Shown here: positions 26,770-35,959 of the stretch, in pieces
How the letters are laid out: each line of letters begins with the position of its first letter
Numbering within the stretch: position 1 is the stretch's first letter
Assembly: GCA_009735695.1 (NCBI GenBank)
Contig: SRSL01000003.1
Span: forward strand, 310,001-374,000
Origin: Christiangramia bathymodioli
Lineage (GTDB): Bacteria; Bacteroidota; Bacteroidia; Flavobacteriales; Flavobacteriaceae
Direction: 5' to 3'
Length of the DNA stretch: 64,000 bases
The notes under the pieces: model-generated
Databases searched by the model: none
What the model saw: the letters and a program-made list of their open reading frames with translations, nothing else
Told to the model about the DNA's origin: nothing
Position numbers and translations under genes: made by a program

Positions 26770-27434
26770 TAGTTATCTTTTCTCAATAATTGTTCTATAA
26801 ATTCTATATCCATTTCAGTGAAATCGGAAAAAACATGATCGGCTTCGCCGAGTACCTCTGAGTCTCCGATTCCGATACTTGTCATATTGGCAATATTCGC
26901 AGCCTGGACTCCAGCTACCGAATCTTCAAAAACGATACAGGCTTCAGGCTTTTTATTCATCTTTTCCGCAGCAATCAAAAACACCTCAGGATCTGGTTTT
27001 GCCCTGGTCACATCGGTACCGTCTACGATTGCCGAGAATTTATCCTGAATCTTCAGGATCTTAAGGATTGGACGTGCATTCTTACTTGCCGAACCCAGCG
27101 CAAAAGGAATATCGTTTTCTTCCAAATAGGTCAAAAGCCTGGATACTCCGGGTAAGATCTCAGATTCGTCCATTTTATTCACATAGCCCAGGTAATTTTC
27201 ATTTTTCAGGGCCATTTGTCTTTTAAATTCGTCTTCGGAAAGTTCTACGTTTCCCCATTTCAATATTTTCTTCAGTGAGTCAACCCTGCTAACTCCTTTT
27301 AATTGTTCATTTTGTTCCTCGGTAAAATCGAAACCAAGATCATTGGCCAGTTTACGCCAGGCCAGAAAATGAAATTTCGCGGTATCTACGATCACTCCAT
27401 CGAGGTCGAAGATCACTGCTCTACTCTCTCCCAT
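26769..27434 (-). CDS. pgmB: Beta-phosphoglucomutase
   Basis: A 221-residue HAD-superfamily enzyme converting beta-glucose 1-phosphate to glucose 6-phosphate. FDLDGVIVDTA near residues 9-19 holds the phosphorylated Asp, the cap follows, GSASKN is motif II, and FEDSVAGVQAA is motif IV with its acidic pair. The gene sits between the MFS transporter and GH65, sharing one base with each neighbour (TGATG upstream, TAATG downstream), so the three are almost certainly translated together. Confidence 0.95.
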   Translation of the reverse strand: MGESRAVIFDLDGVIVDTAKFHFLAWRKLANDLGFDFTEEQNEQLKGVSRVDSLKKILKWGNVELSEDEFKRQMALKNENYLGYVNKMDESEILPGVSRLLTYLEENDIPFALGSASKNARPILKILKIQDKFSAIVDGTDVTRAKPDPEVFLIAAEKMNKKPEACIVFEDSVAGVQAANIANMTSIGIGDSEVLGEADHVFSDFTEMDIEFIEQLLRKDN

Positions 27435-28786
27435 CAGTCATTTAATTTTGTAGGTTCATCAACATCGTGTATGCGCAACGTAAGTATGGCCGCGATCAGG
27501 AAGGAAACGCCACTCGTTACGAGGGCGTAAATAGGATCTCCTCCATACAGGTATTTTACCATTGGGCCACCAATTAAGGCATTAATGATCTGTGGGATCA
27601 CAATAAAGAAATTGAAGATCCCCATATAAACACCCATTTTCCTAGCTGGAATGGAACCGGCCAGAATCGCATAAGGCATGGCCAGAATACTCGCCCAGGC
27701 AATACCAACTCCTATCATCGACAGAATTAACCAGTCTTCATTCGGCATGATGTAAATAGACAACAAGCCCAAACCACCAATAATAAGGGAGATCATATGA
27801 GTCCTCTTTCGACCTAGTTTCAGCGCAATCGCCGGAAGGAAAAAGGCGAAGATGGCGGAAACTCCATTATATATACCAAATAGAATTCCAACCCAGTCTC
27901 CTGCATTATTATAGGTCTCACTACTGGAATCGGTTACCGGTAATCCGTAGATATGATGAGCGATCGCAGGGACTGAAAACACCCACATGCCAAATAATCC
28001 GAACCAGGAAAAGAATTGCACCCAGCTTAGCTGGCGCATGGTTTCTGGCATTTTTCTGAAATCCGAAAATATATCCATCAGGCTGGACTTTTCACTTTCA
28101 GCAATTTCCACTTCACCTGGCTCTTCCATGGCATCCAGTTCCTCCGGAGAATATTCCTTGGTGGTGATCACTGTTACCAGAATGCTTCCCACGAGGATCG
28201 CTGCTCCAATGACGAAAGACAGCAGGAGATGCAATGGCACCTCACCTACTTCGGCCTGGTTGGAAACACCAAACCAGTTCGTCATCGCATACGGAAGCCA
28301 GGATCCTATTACCGCTCCAATTCCTATAAGCACCGTTTGCACACTAAAGCCAAGGGTTCGCTGGTCTGATGGTAAATTATCGGCCACCAGAGCACGAAAT
28401 GGTTCCATGGCAACATTGAACGATGCGTCCATCACGAACAGCATACCGGCCCCGATCCATAAAGACGGAAGGATAGCCGTGAACATATCGGCATTAGGCA
28501 TCAAAATTAAACCGATGGCTGCAAGGATGGCACCGGTTAGAAAGAAAGGTCTTCTTCGGCCCAGTTTGGTCCAGGTACGGTCGCTATAATATCCAATAAT
28601 AGGCTGTACAATAAGCCCGGTGAGAGGCGCCACTAACCAGAACCATGAGAGTTCATGTACATCGGCACCAAAGATCTGTAAAATACGGCTGGCATTTGCA
28701 TTCTGAAGAGCGAATCCCATCTGGATTCCCAGGAACCCGAAACTCATGTTCCAGATCTCCCAGAAGCTTAATCTGCGTTTACGCAT
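27434..28786 (-). CDS. MFS maltose/oligosaccharide transporter (SLC45/SusT type)
   Basis: A 450-residue protein with 12 predicted membrane helices, two Pro/Asp-rich half-repeats and the MFS loop DRTWTKLGRRRPF after helix 2. SFWEIWNMSFGFLGIQMGFALQNANASRI is the N-terminal block of sugar transporters related to SLC45 and found in Bacteroidota starch loci. It should bring maltose or short maltodextrins across the inner membrane to the GH65 enzyme. I start at ATG 28786 (MRKRRLSFWE); an upstream ATG at 28816 adds ten poorly fitting residues. It heads the MFS-pgmB-GH65 operon. Confidence 0.9.
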   Translation of the reverse strand: MRKRRLSFWEIWNMSFGFLGIQMGFALQNANASRILQIFGADVHELSWFWLVAPLTGLIVQPIIGYYSDRTWTKLGRRRPFFLTGAILAAIGLILMPNADMFTAILPSLWIGAGMLFVMDASFNVAMEPFRALVADNLPSDQRTLGFSVQTVLIGIGAVIGSWLPYAMTNWFGVSNQAEVGEVPLHLLLSFVIGAAILVGSILVTVITTKEYSPEELDAMEEPGEVEIAESEKSSLMDIFSDFRKMPETMRQLSWVQFFSWFGLFGMWVFSVPAIAHHIYGLPVTDSSSETYNNAGDWVGILFGIYNGVSAIFAFFLPAIALKLGRKRTHMISLIIGGLGLLSIYIMPNEDWLILSMIGVGIAWASILAMPYAILAGSIPARKMGVYMGIFNFFIVIPQIINALIGGPMVKYLYGGDPIYALVTSGVSFLIAAILTLRIHDVDEPTKLND

Positions 28787-28807
28787 ATCGCAAGTTTTAA
28801 TAATTAC

Positions 28808-28827
28808 GATAAGCACTATGACTTATC
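28808..28827. promoter_or_regulatory. Inverted repeat in the MFS operon leader/promoter
   Basis: GATAAG and CTTATC separated by eight bases, flanked further out by AAGTTTT (28792-28798) and AAAACTT (28828-28834). It lies 22-41 bases upstream of the transporter ATG beside a weak reverse -7 (CAAAACTT). It may be an operator or a leader hairpin. Confidence 0.35.
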
Positions 28828-28842
28828 AAAACTTAATTAGGT

Positions 28843-28860
28843 AGGAAGTAAAAATGTAAG
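28843..28860. repeat. Shared 18-nt motif, copy A (upstream of the MFS operon)
   Basis: AGGAAGTAAAAATGTAAG recurs at 30113-30131 before susC with a single inserted A. It lies 57-74 bases upstream of the MFS ATG. The two copies read on the same strand although the genes are divergent. Confidence 0.5.
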
Positions 28861-28912
28861 TTCTGATAAATTTCAATCGCAGCAAATATATAGATTATTT
28901 AAAATTATTCAC

Positions 28913-29941
28913 TCATTTTAAGGATTTTGTGGAATTTCGCTTTACCAGACCGGTCTCCACGATCACAGTTCGGTACTGTTCATCTTCACCAGGAGTCTTT
29001 TCCAGTTTTTCGATAAGGATCCTGGCGGCCTCCTCGCCCATCCGGGTTCCATGCTGACTTACCGTTGTAAGGCTGGGAATAAAGCGCTTGGACAATTCAC
29101 CATCTGTAAAACCGATCACCGAAACATCTTCAGGAACTCTTTTCCCGTGTTCCTGTAAGTATTTGATTGCGGAAATCGCGAAATGTTCATTTACTGCGAA
29201 AATTCCGTCTACCTCTTTATCTCTGAGAAACCGTTCGATCTTGTCTTCACTTTCCTCCATTTCCTCGATTTTCAGGATCAGATCTTCGTCTACTTCCAGA
29301 TCGTTTTCTTCTAATGCCAGGGTATATCCCTGGGTTCTCAGCTTCCCAACGCTAACATAATCTACGGTTGAAATAAGCGCAATTCTTTTACACCCTATAT
29401 CCACTAAATGCTGAACCGCTTTCTGAGCACCCAGCACGTCGTCTATAATTACCTTATCACATAATATTTGGTCTACTACCCTGTCGAACAATACAAGTGG
29501 CATGCCCTGGCTTATCGCTTCAATAAGGTGATGATAGTCTCCTTTTTGCATGGTTTCCTTGGCCAGTGACATGATGAAACCGTCTGTACTTCCGTTCGCC
29601 AGCATTTCCATATTGATCACCTCTTTATCAAAAGAATTGTCAGACAAACAGATAATAACATTATAGCCCATCTCATTGGCAACTTTCTCAACTCCACTAA
29701 TAACCGTAGTAAAAAAGTGATGAACGATCTCCGGAATAATAATACCTATGGTCTTTGTTTTCCGGTTTTTAAGGCTAAGAGCAATATTGTTGGGTTTGTA
29801 ATTATAAAATTTGGCAAATGCCTTGATCTTTTCGCGCGTTTCTTCACCAATTTCCGAACTATCCCTAAGGGCTTTTGAAACGGTAGAAATAGAAACATCC
29901 AGTTCCTTGGCGATTTGTTTCAGGGTAAGTTTTGGTCTCAT
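28913..29941 (-). CDS. LacI-family transcriptional regulator of the maltose/starch locus
   Basis: A 342-residue regulator. Residues 4-25 (LTLKQIAKELDVSISTVSKALRD) are the LacI helix-turn-helix with the hinge helix region NNIALSLKNRKTKTIG, followed by a periplasmic-binding-protein-like effector domain (GIIIPEI, LVLFDRVVD, VSVIGFTDGE). It is divergent from susC across 223 bases that hold palindromes of LacI-operator type, so it probably controls the locus and itself in response to a maltose-like sugar. Bacteroides starch loci use the unrelated SusR; LacI control is more usual in marine flavobacteria. Confidence 0.93.
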   Translation of the reverse strand: MRPKLTLKQIAKELDVSISTVSKALRDSSEIGEETREKIKAFAKFYNYKPNNIALSLKNRKTKTIGIIIPEIVHHFFTTVISGVEKVANEMGYNVIICLSDNSFDKEVINMEMLANGSTDGFIMSLAKETMQKGDYHHLIEAISQGMPLVLFDRVVDQILCDKVIIDDVLGAQKAVQHLVDIGCKRIALISTVDYVSVGKLRTQGYTLALEENDLEVDEDLILKIEEMEESEDKIERFLRDKEVDGIFAVNEHFAISAIKYLQEHGKRVPEDVSVIGFTDGELSKRFIPSLTTVSQHGTRMGEEAARILIEKLEKTPGEDEQYRTVIVETGLVKRNSTKSLK

Positions 29942-30024
29942 TTGCTTTTCTTATTCGTAATTTGAGTAGATTTTATTATATTTTGTATAAAAATACTGTA
30001 TTCCCATTAGCAAGTTGTTAATAT

Positions 30025-30067
30025 TTGAAAGTTTTCAACACGAAAACGATTTCGTGCCAGTACTGGC
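30025..30067. promoter_or_regulatory. Three adjoining palindromes between lacI and susC (putative operators)
   Basis: TTGAAAGTTTTCAA (30025-30038), CACGAAAACGATTTCGTG (30039-30056) and GCCAGTACTGGC (30056-30067) follow each other without gaps. The middle one has CACGAAA/TTTCGTG arms around ACGA, close to LacI-family operators; the third is a perfect 12-bp palindrome. They lie 84 bases before the lacI ATG and 98 before the susC ATG, well placed for divergent control. Confidence 0.6.
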
Positions 30068-30112
30068 GCGGGCTTCTTTAAAATCATGTTAATATTTACG
30101 TACATTTAACTC

Positions 30113-30131
30113 AGGAAGTAAAAAATGTAAG
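30113..30131. repeat. Shared 19-nt motif, copy B (susC leader)
   Basis: AGGAAGTAAAAAATGTAAG, equal to copy A at 28843-28860 apart from one extra A. A weak -7 (TACATTTA, 30101-30108) lies just upstream, which would place the motif at the 5' end of the susC transcript. Confidence 0.5.
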
Positions 30132-30164
30132 GTTAATTTAATTAAAAAACCCAACACAAAATTT

Positions 30165-33086
30165 ATGAGAACTTTATTTAAAAGCTCGTTGTTATTGCTT
30201 TTTATGCTACCTCTGAGCTTTTTTGCCCAGAATGTGGTAAGCGGAACAGTGACCGAAGACGGCACTGGAATGCCTGTCCCGGGGGTAAACGTCATTGTAA
30301 AAGGTACTACCAATGGTACTACCACCGATTTTGATGGTAATTACACCATACAGAATGTTTCAGAAGGAGATATACTTACCTTTTCCTTTTTAGGTTTTGC
30401 AACAGAAGAGATTCCTTATGAAGGACAGGCTACACTGGATGTAGTGCTTGTTGAAGATCAGGCCACCTTAGATGAAGTGGTCTTAATAGGTTATGGTAGT
30501 ACGTCTGAACAGGATGCGACCGGAGCGGTACAGAAGATCTCCCCGGATGAATTCAACCAGGGTGCCGTAGTATCTCCAGAACAACTTATCGCCGGTAAAT
30601 CGGCGGGGGTACAGATCACTCCTCCGGGAGGAGCACCGGGTGCCGGAGCTACCATCCGTATCAGGGGTGGATCATCGCTTTCAGCGAATAACTCACCACT
30701 TATCGTAGTTGATGGGGTGCCATTAGACCAGAGAGGTGTTGCAGGAACCAGAAACGCGCTTAACACGATCAACCCTAACGAGATCGAAGACTTCGTAATT
30801 CTGAAAGACGCTGCCGCAACCTCTATTTATGGTTCGAGGGCATCGAATGGGGTTATTCTTATTACTACCAAAAAAGGTAAGAAAGAATCGCCTTTCCGTT
30901 TTACCTATGATGTAAAAGCATCGGTTGGTAATATTATAGACAAGGTGGATGTTCTGGATGCAGACCAATTCCGTGAACTAATAGAAAGCCAGCCAAATAC
31001 CGATCCTTCTCTTCTTGGAGATGCGAATACAGACTGGCAGGATGTGATCTACAAAACTTCGGTTGGAGCGATTCACGACTTTACAGCCACACAAGGATTT
31101 GAGAACTTCAGTTATCGTATAAACTATAACAACACTCAGCAAACGGGTGTTCTAAAAACCGATTACTACGGAAGAAACTCTTTAAACCTTGCCCTGAATC
31201 AGGATCTTTTCGACAGATCGCTTAAACTTACCCTTACTTCAAAAGGGATCATTGAAAATTCAAGTTTTGCCGATCAGGGAGCAATTGGAGGCGCTATTGG
31301 TTTTGACCCTACTCAACCGGTGTACGATCCAACAAGTCCATTTGGTGGATATTTCGAATTCAGAGACGGGAATACTACCGATGATGAAATGAGACTTGCT
31401 ACCAGAAACCCTCTTGCAACGCTTGAGCAATATGATAATACAGGAGAGGTTAGAAGAAATATCACTAACCTTAATGCCGTTTACGAGATCCCATTCCTGC
31501 AAGGTCTGGAATTCAACGTAAACGCTGGTTTTGATTATGCCGAAAACGACGGAAGTAATTCAAGACCTGTGACTTCTGCTATCGTGGCTGGAGACACTGG
31601 GACATTTGAAGAATACTTTAATATTAATCGAAACCTGTTATTAGACACGTACTTTAATTATAAGAATGATTTTTCTTCAATCAATGCAGATATTACGGTT
31701 GGACACTCTTACCAGGAATTTTACCAGTATTTCACTGGAAGTTTTTTCAATCAGAATTCAGGACAGATAGAAGATAGAATTCCTTCTATTAACAGGAATG
31801 CGCTTGAATCATATTTTGCCAGAGCAAGTTTTGATATCGATAATAGATTTCTGGTCTCAGGTAGTTACCGATATGATGGATCTTCAAGATTCTCTCCAGA
31901 TAACAGATGGAGTGGATTCCCTGCAGCTTCTGTAGGTTGGAAACTTCACAATGAAGAATTCCTTATGAATTCAGGTTTTGTTTCAGAATTAAAGATTCGT
32001 GGAGGTTACGGTGAAACCGGTAACCAGGAAATTGGTCCTAACTACGGGTACCTGGGTATTTACACACCAAGTGTCACCGGAGCTTCTTACCAGTTTGGAA
32101 ACGAGTTCTACCCTACTTTGAGACCGGAAGAATTCGATGAGGATATCAAATGGGAGGCCCTTAGAAATTATAATGCCGGTATCGATTTTGGATTCTGGGA
32201 TAACAGACTTAATGGATCGGTTGATGCTTATTACAGACAAACATCAGATCTTCTTGCGTCGGTACCTGTACCAGCAGGCGCGAACTTAACAGACCAGTTG
32301 GTTACAAACGTTGGAGAGACGGTAAGCCGTGGTATCGAGGTTGCCCTTGGAGGGGATATCGCAAGGTCTGAAAACTTCAACTGGAGCCTGAACTACAATA
32401 TCACTTTCCAGGAAAACGAGATCACCGCCCTTTCATTAGGAGACGATCCGGAATTCTTTATTCCCCAGGGAGGAATTGGAGGAGCAGTTGGTAACACCAT
32501 CCAGCTTTGGAAGAAAGGTTACGACCCATATACCTTCTTTGTTTTCCGCCAGGTTTATGATACAGACGGAAACCCAATCGAAGGAGCTTACGTAGATGTT
32601 AACGGAGACAATGCAATTACCGAGGCCGACAGACAGCCATATAAAAAAGCTAGTCCAGATTACTTTATGGGTCTAACCAATACGATGAACTGGAAAAATC
32701 TTGACTTCAGCTTTACCTTTAGAGGAAACTTTGGAAACTACGTGTACAACAACACCCAGTCCAATGCATTTATTGAAGCTGCCACGGTTACTCCAGATGA
32801 TTACTATGCGAACGTTAATACCAATGTACTGGAAACCAACTTCGTTGACAACCAGTATTTCTCTGACTACTATATCCAGGCTGCAGATTTCGTGAAGCTT
32901 GATAACATTAGCCTTGGATACAATTTCCCATTCGAGGAAGTAGATTTCAGAGCTTCTTTTACGGCTACTAACGTTCTTACCATTACTAATTACGAAGGAT
33001 TGGATCCGGAGATTTTTAATGGAATCGACAACAATTTCTATCCTAGATCAAGGAATTTTGTGCTAGGATTTAGCTTAACATTTTAA
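30165..33086 (+). CDS. susC: SusC/RagA-type TonB-dependent outer-membrane transporter
   Basis: A 973-residue outer-membrane transporter importing maltooligosaccharides with energy from TonB. It has a Sec signal (residues 1-21, ending FFAQ), a carboxypeptidase-D regulatory-like domain (SGTVTEDGTGMPVPGVNVIV to about 95), a plug domain (VVLIGYGSTSEQDATGAV; GVQITPPGGAPGAGATIRIRG; VVDGVPLDQRG) and a 22-strand barrel ending in the aromatic LGFSLTF typical of outer-membrane insertion. It heads susC-susD-susE-amylase; SusD starts 23 bases downstream. Specificity for starch is inferred from the linked GH13 and GH65 genes. Confidence 0.97.
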   Translation: MRTLFKSSLLLLFMLPLSFFAQNVVSGTVTEDGTGMPVPGVNVIVKGTTNGTTTDFDGNYTIQNVSEGDILTFSFLGFATEEIPYEGQATLDVVLVEDQATLDEVVLIGYGSTSEQDATGAVQKISPDEFNQGAVVSPEQLIAGKSAGVQITPPGGAPGAGATIRIRGGSSLSANNSPLIVVDGVPLDQRGVAGTRNALNTINPNEIEDFVILKDAAATSIYGSRASNGVILITTKKGKKESPFRFTYDVKASVGNIIDKVDVLDADQFRELIESQPNTDPSLLGDANTDWQDVIYKTSVGAIHDFTATQGFENFSYRINYNNTQQTGVLKTDYYGRNSLNLALNQDLFDRSLKLTLTSKGIIENSSFADQGAIGGAIGFDPTQPVYDPTSPFGGYFEFRDGNTTDDEMRLATRNPLATLEQYDNTGEVRRNITNLNAVYEIPFLQGLEFNVNAGFDYAENDGSNSRPVTSAIVAGDTGTFEEYFNINRNLLLDTYFNYKNDFSSINADITVGHSYQEFYQYFTGSFFNQNSGQIEDRIPSINRNALESYFARASFDIDNRFLVSGSYRYDGSSRFSPDNRWSGFPAASVGWKLHNEEFLMNSGFVSELKIRGGYGETGNQEIGPNYGYLGIYTPSVTGASYQFGNEFYPTLRPEEFDEDIKWEALRNYNAGIDFGFWDNRLNGSVDAYYRQTSDLLASVPVPAGANLTDQLVTNVGETVSRGIEVALGGDIARSENFNWSLNYNITFQENEITALSLGDDPEFFIPQGGIGGAVGNTIQLWKKGYDPYTFFVFRQVYDTDGNPIEGAYVDVNGDNAITEADRQPYKKASPDYFMGLTNTMNWKNLDFSFTFRGNFGNYVYNNTQSNAFIEAATVTPDDYYANVNTNVLETNFVDNQYFSDYYIQAADFVKLDNISLGYNFPFEEVDFRASFTATNVLTITNYEGLDPEIFNGIDNNFYPRSRNFVLGFSLTF

Positions 33087-33109
33087 AAACACAATAACAC
33101 ACTATAGTT

Positions 33110-34720
33110 ATGTTCAATAGAATAAAAACATTTCTGATAATTTTTGCAAGTATCGGCCTTTTCTGGTCTTGTGAAGATAAATTGGATTTGCAACCAGAGG
33201 ATAACCGACTTTCTGCAGAAGCAAGTTTTGAAGATCCTGCGGCTTATAAGCAGTTTCTTGCAAAATTGTATGCTGGTTTAGCGATAAGTGGGCAGGACGG
33301 GCCTGCTGGAAATCCTGACCTTGTTGGTCTGGACGAAGGATTCTCACAGTACCTGAGATTGTACTGGAAATTACAGGAGCTTACTACCGATGAAGCCGTG
33401 ATAGGCTGGAATGACGGTACTATTAAAGACCTTCATAACCAGAACTGGACTTCTGGTAATGAGTTCATCAGAACCATGTACTCGAGGATCATGTACCAGG
33501 TAGCTCAGGCTAACGAATTCCTGAGACAAACAACTCCAGACAAACTGGATTCAAGAGGCGTTGAAGGCGACCTAAGATCACAGATTGAGGACTTCAGAGC
33601 TGAAGCCCGTTTCCTTAGAGCACTTAGTTATTATCATGCTCTTGATCTATTTGGAAATCCACCATTCGTAACCGAGGAGGATCCAATTGGAGCTTTCCTT
33701 CCAGAACAGATTCAAAGAGCAGAACTGTTCAGTTATATAGAAGGTGAATTGTTGGACATCGAAGGCACTATCGTAGCTGCAAACCAGAACGAATATGGAA
33801 GAGCAGACCAGGCGGCAGTTTGGATGTTACTTGCAAAATTGTATCAGAATGCTGAAGTATACATCGGTGAAAACAGAAGTTCTGAGGTTATCGATTATAC
33901 CAGCCGAATCGCTGAGGCTAACTTCAGTCTTGTTGATGATTACCAGAAATTATTCCTTGCAGATAACGATACCAATGGTGCTCAAAACGAGATCATTTTC
34001 CCTATTACTTTCGACGGTATCGAAACCCAGGCATATGGAGGAATGACCTTCCTGGTCCATGCCGCAGTTGGAGGTGAAATGGATCCAGATGATTTCGGAA
34101 TTAATGGTGGCTGGGCCGGAATTAGAACTACTTCTGCCCTGGTGAACAAATTCCTTGACGATGACGACAACCCTATCGAGGAAGTTGAAGATGAAAGAGC
34201 TTTATTCTTTACCCAGGGCCAGTCAAAGGAAATAAATGATATTTCCAGTTTCACCGATGGTTATGCAGTAACTAAATTTAAAAATGTAGATACTGAAGGC
34301 AATCCGGGATCTGATCCAACAGGAGATTTCCCTGATACCGATTTTCCACTTTTCAGACTTGCTGATGCCTATTTGATGTATGCTGAAGCTCACCTAAGAG
34401 GTGGCGGCGGTAGCGAATCCCAGGCCGTTGCATTTATCAATGAATTAAGAGAGCGTGCATATGGTGACGACAGTAACAATATCACTGCTTCAGATCTTGA
34501 CCTCGATTTCATCATCGACGAAAGAGCAAGGGAATTATATTGGGAAGCGCACAGAAGAACAGACCTGATCCGTTTCAACCTGTTTACTGAAAACGGAATC
34601 TGGCCATATAAAGGTGGAGTACCACAGGGTACCACCACCCTGTCTTTCAGAAACCTATTCCCAATCCCAGCTTCAGACCTTGGGGTAAACACCAACTTAG
34701 TACAAAATCCAGGATATTAA
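33110..34720 (+). CDS. susD: SusD/RagB-type glycan-binding lipoprotein
   Basis: A 536-residue surface lipoprotein that caps SusC and binds glycan. The lipobox is IGLFWSCED (Cys at about 21). TPR-like helices include DFRAEARFLRALSYYHALDLFGNPPFV near residues 160-185, a strong SusD block, and the C-terminal DERARELYWEAHRRTDLIRF and FPIPASDLGVN are standard RagB/SusD endings. It directly follows susC and precedes the SusE-like gene by 18 bases. Confidence 0.97.
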   Translation: MFNRIKTFLIIFASIGLFWSCEDKLDLQPEDNRLSAEASFEDPAAYKQFLAKLYAGLAISGQDGPAGNPDLVGLDEGFSQYLRLYWKLQELTTDEAVIGWNDGTIKDLHNQNWTSGNEFIRTMYSRIMYQVAQANEFLRQTTPDKLDSRGVEGDLRSQIEDFRAEARFLRALSYYHALDLFGNPPFVTEEDPIGAFLPEQIQRAELFSYIEGELLDIEGTIVAANQNEYGRADQAAVWMLLAKLYQNAEVYIGENRSSEVIDYTSRIAEANFSLVDDYQKLFLADNDTNGAQNEIIFPITFDGIETQAYGGMTFLVHAAVGGEMDPDDFGINGGWAGIRTTSALVNKFLDDDDNPIEEVEDERALFFTQGQSKEINDISSFTDGYAVTKFKNVDTEGNPGSDPTGDFPDTDFPLFRLADAYLMYAEAHLRGGGGSESQAVAFINELRERAYGDDSNNITASDLDLDFIIDERARELYWEAHRRTDLIRFNLFTENGIWPYKGGVPQGTTTLSFRNLFPIPASDLGVNTNLVQNPGY

Positions 34721-34738
34721 TATTATAACAGACTCAAA

Positions 34739-35896
34739 ATGAAAAAGTTTTCAATTTTCTTACTATTTATAGTTGCCCTCGTAGGATTATCTTCCTGTGA
34801 GCATGACGACGATGTGGTATTCGTTGCACAACCCGATCCAGAAGGGGTAATGTTTACCAATACTTTCGCATCTAATTACACCTTAACCTCCCAGGTTTCA
34901 GATAACCTGGCGGAGCGATTCGTATGGAACGAGGTAGATTTCAGCGCGCCTACTACGGTAACCTATGAATTGCAGGGATCTGCAAGTTCAGATTTCAGCA
35001 GTTTTGATGTGATAGGATCTACTTCGGAAACCAACCTAGCGGTTACCGTAGGGCAAATGATGGATCTGGCTGAAGATGCTGGTCTTGATAACGATCCTAA
35101 TACCGAAATGCCTAACACAGGAATGGTTTATTTCAGAGTACGTGCTTATGCCGGTTCTGGTGGAGGTAATGCTCTGGAAGAAATGAGTGAAGTGGTTTCA
35201 TTAACCGTTACTCTACCTGAAATGGGTGAAGCAGAAGAGCCAAAAATGGATCTATTCCTTGTTGGTGACGCTACAGCGACAAGTTGGGATAACACTGCAA
35301 CCAGCAACAACTATCCACTATTCAGAGATTCAGAGAATGATGATATCTATTATTACACTGGTAAATTAAATGCCGGAAATATTAAAGTGATCGAGATGCG
35401 TGGTGCCTGGGCGCCTCAATACGGTGGAGAAAACGGTAGCTTGATTTACAGACCAACCGAAGATGTTGCCGACCCACCGGCAATCCCAGTTCCAGCTGCA
35501 GGTTATTATACTTTCACTATTAACGTGGATGAAATGACCTATACCTTGGAGCCTTATGACGCTTCTGGAGCAACAGAATATGATATGATAGGACTTGTAG
35601 GAGAAGGTACTACAGTTGGATGGCCAAATGACGATAATCCTACTCCAGACATTCTTCTAACCCAATCGGAATTCGATCCACATATCTGGTATGTTAAGGA
35701 TGTTGAGCTAAATGAAGCCGGAATCAAATTCAGAGCTAACCAAACCTGGGATGTTAACTGGGGTGGTGGACAGAATTTCCCAAGTGGTCAGGCTACTGGG
35801 GATGACATCATAGTTTCGGAAGAAGGAACTTACGAGGCATGGTTTAACGACCTTACCGGAAGGTATATCTTTATTCCTCAACCGGAGGAAGAATAA
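34739..35896 (+). CDS. SusE-like starch-binding outer-membrane lipoprotein
   Basis: A 385-residue lipoprotein (lipobox LSSCEHD, Cys at about 20). Residues about 30-160 form a SusE N-terminal immunoglobulin-like domain (FTNTFASNYTLTSQVSDNLAERFVW; ATTVTYELQGS). Two similar C-terminal units follow (LFLVGDATATSWDN... and MIGLVGEGTTVGWPNDDNP...), resembling the tandem starch-binding modules of SusE/SusF. It should hold starch at the cell surface for SusCD and the amylase. A terminator follows at 35917. Confidence 0.9.
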   Translation: MKKFSIFLLFIVALVGLSSCEHDDDVVFVAQPDPEGVMFTNTFASNYTLTSQVSDNLAERFVWNEVDFSAPTTVTYELQGSASSDFSSFDVIGSTSETNLAVTVGQMMDLAEDAGLDNDPNTEMPNTGMVYFRVRAYAGSGGGNALEEMSEVVSLTVTLPEMGEAEEPKMDLFLVGDATATSWDNTATSNNYPLFRDSENDDIYYYTGKLNAGNIKVIEMRGAWAPQYGGENGSLIYRPTEDVADPPAIPVPAAGYYTFTINVDEMTYTLEPYDASGATEYDMIGLVGEGTTVGWPNDDNPTPDILLTQSEFDPHIWYVKDVELNEAGIKFRANQTWDVNWGGGQNFPSGQATGDDIIVSEEGTYEAWFNDLTGRYIFIPQPEEE

Positions 35897-35916
35897 AAAG
35901 AATAATTTTCAGAAAG

Positions 35917-35944
35917 AAGGCTGCCTTAGCGCAGCCTTTTTTTT
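35917..35944 (+). terminator. Terminator after susE-like gene
   Basis: AAGGCTGC / GCAGCCTT stem with loop CTTAGC followed by eight T. It lies inside the susC-to-amylase run, so the amylase may be reached by read-through at a lower level. Confidence 0.85.
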
Positions 35945-35959
35945 CAAAAACCTGAACTT

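Noticed and set aside
27987-28589. 200-codon plus-strand frame opposite the MFS transporter
   Set aside because: Ser/Thr-rich shadow of a membrane protein gene; the minus-strand product is a full MFS transporter.
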